Shown here in pieces: positions 33,796 to 33,927 of a stretch of 33,927 bases of DNA. The position numbers and the translations under genes are program-made. Source of the DNA: Mariprofundus sp. (lineage in GTDB: Bacteria > Pseudomonadota > Zetaproteobacteria > Mariprofundales > Mariprofundaceae); assembly GCA_030951025.1 (NCBI GenBank), contig JAUZQK010000071.1, positions 1 to 33,927 on the forward strand. Direction: 5' to 3'. The notes under the pieces are model-generated. The model ran no database searches and was not told the origin of the DNA. It was given only the letters and a program-made list of their open reading frames with translations. Position 1 is the first letter of the stretch, and each line of letters opens with the position of its first letter.

Positions 33796-33927
33796 GGGGG
33801 CGACTTGGTTTCGACGGAGATACTGAACCCTATGGGGCATGTCGGGTTGTTGGTCCCGTAAAAAGCTGGCACTTGCATATAATTGCAAACGACGACGTAG
33901 AACTAGCTTACGCTGCGTAAGTTACCC
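33796..33927 (+). ncRNA. ssrA: Transfer-messenger RNA, 5' part (runs off the window)
   Basis: tmRNA rescues stalled ribosomes and tags the unfinished protein for degradation. The mature 5' end GGGGGCGACTTGGTTTCGAC at 33796 matches the conserved tmRNA acceptor/D-arm start. CCCGTAAAAAGC (33855-33866) corresponds to the CCUCGUAAAAAGC block before the tag. The tag frame begins at GCA 33885 and ends at TAA 33918-33920, reading ANDDVELAYAA, preceded in the cell by the alanine carried on tmRNA itself. The sequence stops inside the pseudoknot region, so the 3' half lies outside the window. Confidence 0.95.

Overview
The window comes from a Gram-negative bacterium, most likely a proteobacterium. The evidence is a ubiC-ubiA ubiquinone pathway pair, proteobacterial-type TrxB, RsmE and MgtE proteins, and an ssrA (tmRNA) gene whose tag reads ANDDVELAYAA. 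No rRNA or other taxonomic marker is present, so I do not go below phylum. A zetaproteobacterium or a gammaproteobacterium would both fit.

Layout. Positions 1-6207 carry housekeeping genes: a trxB fragment with an in-frame TAA (minus strand), mgtE (minus), a citrate synthase, a gamma-glutamyltranspeptidase and a YeaD-type hexose-6-phosphate mutarotase (all plus). Positions 6208-6450 are a leader without a convincing gene. Positions 6451-30880 are one unbroken plus-strand run of 16 genes, about 24.4 kb, encoding an extracellular contractile injection system (eCIS, the Afp/PVC/MAC family of headless phage-tail-like particles). Positions 30971-33243 return to housekeeping genes: rsmE (minus), then ubiC and ubiA (plus). 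Positions 33321-33701 hold a decayed gene, and 33796 to the window end is the 5' part of ssrA.

The eCIS order is: DUF4255 tail cap (Afp16-like), an unknown 384-aa protein, one sheath, two gp19-type tube proteins, a 54-aa DUF5908-type protein, a LysM hub adaptor (Afp7-like), a VgrG-like spike (Afp8), a PAAR tip (Afp10), a gp25-like wedge (Afp9), two large baseplate proteins (Afp11, Afp12), a 1422-aa PKD-domain protein in the place where Afp/PVC clusters keep the tail fibre (Afp13), a CIS tape measure protein (Afp14), an AAA+ ATPase (Afp15), and last a 1121-aa putative cargo. Almost all junctions are overlaps or gaps of a few bases. Strong Shine-Dalgarno sequences stand in front of the sheath, first tube protein, PAAR protein and cargo, which suggests one operon with stoichiometry tuned at translation.

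The most interesting item is the cargo. It has an N-terminal DUF4157 module with an HELTH motif, a long hydrophobic, helical middle region, and a C-terminal domain resembling His-Asn non-specific nucleases (GGHLVGDQ followed by WNLAPQ and LN). It is therefore a candidate DNA/RNA-degrading eCIS toxin, and no immunity gene is visible beside it. The PKD protein and the unknown second gene are the least understood structural components. All assignments rest on reading the sequence and family knowledge; no search was run.
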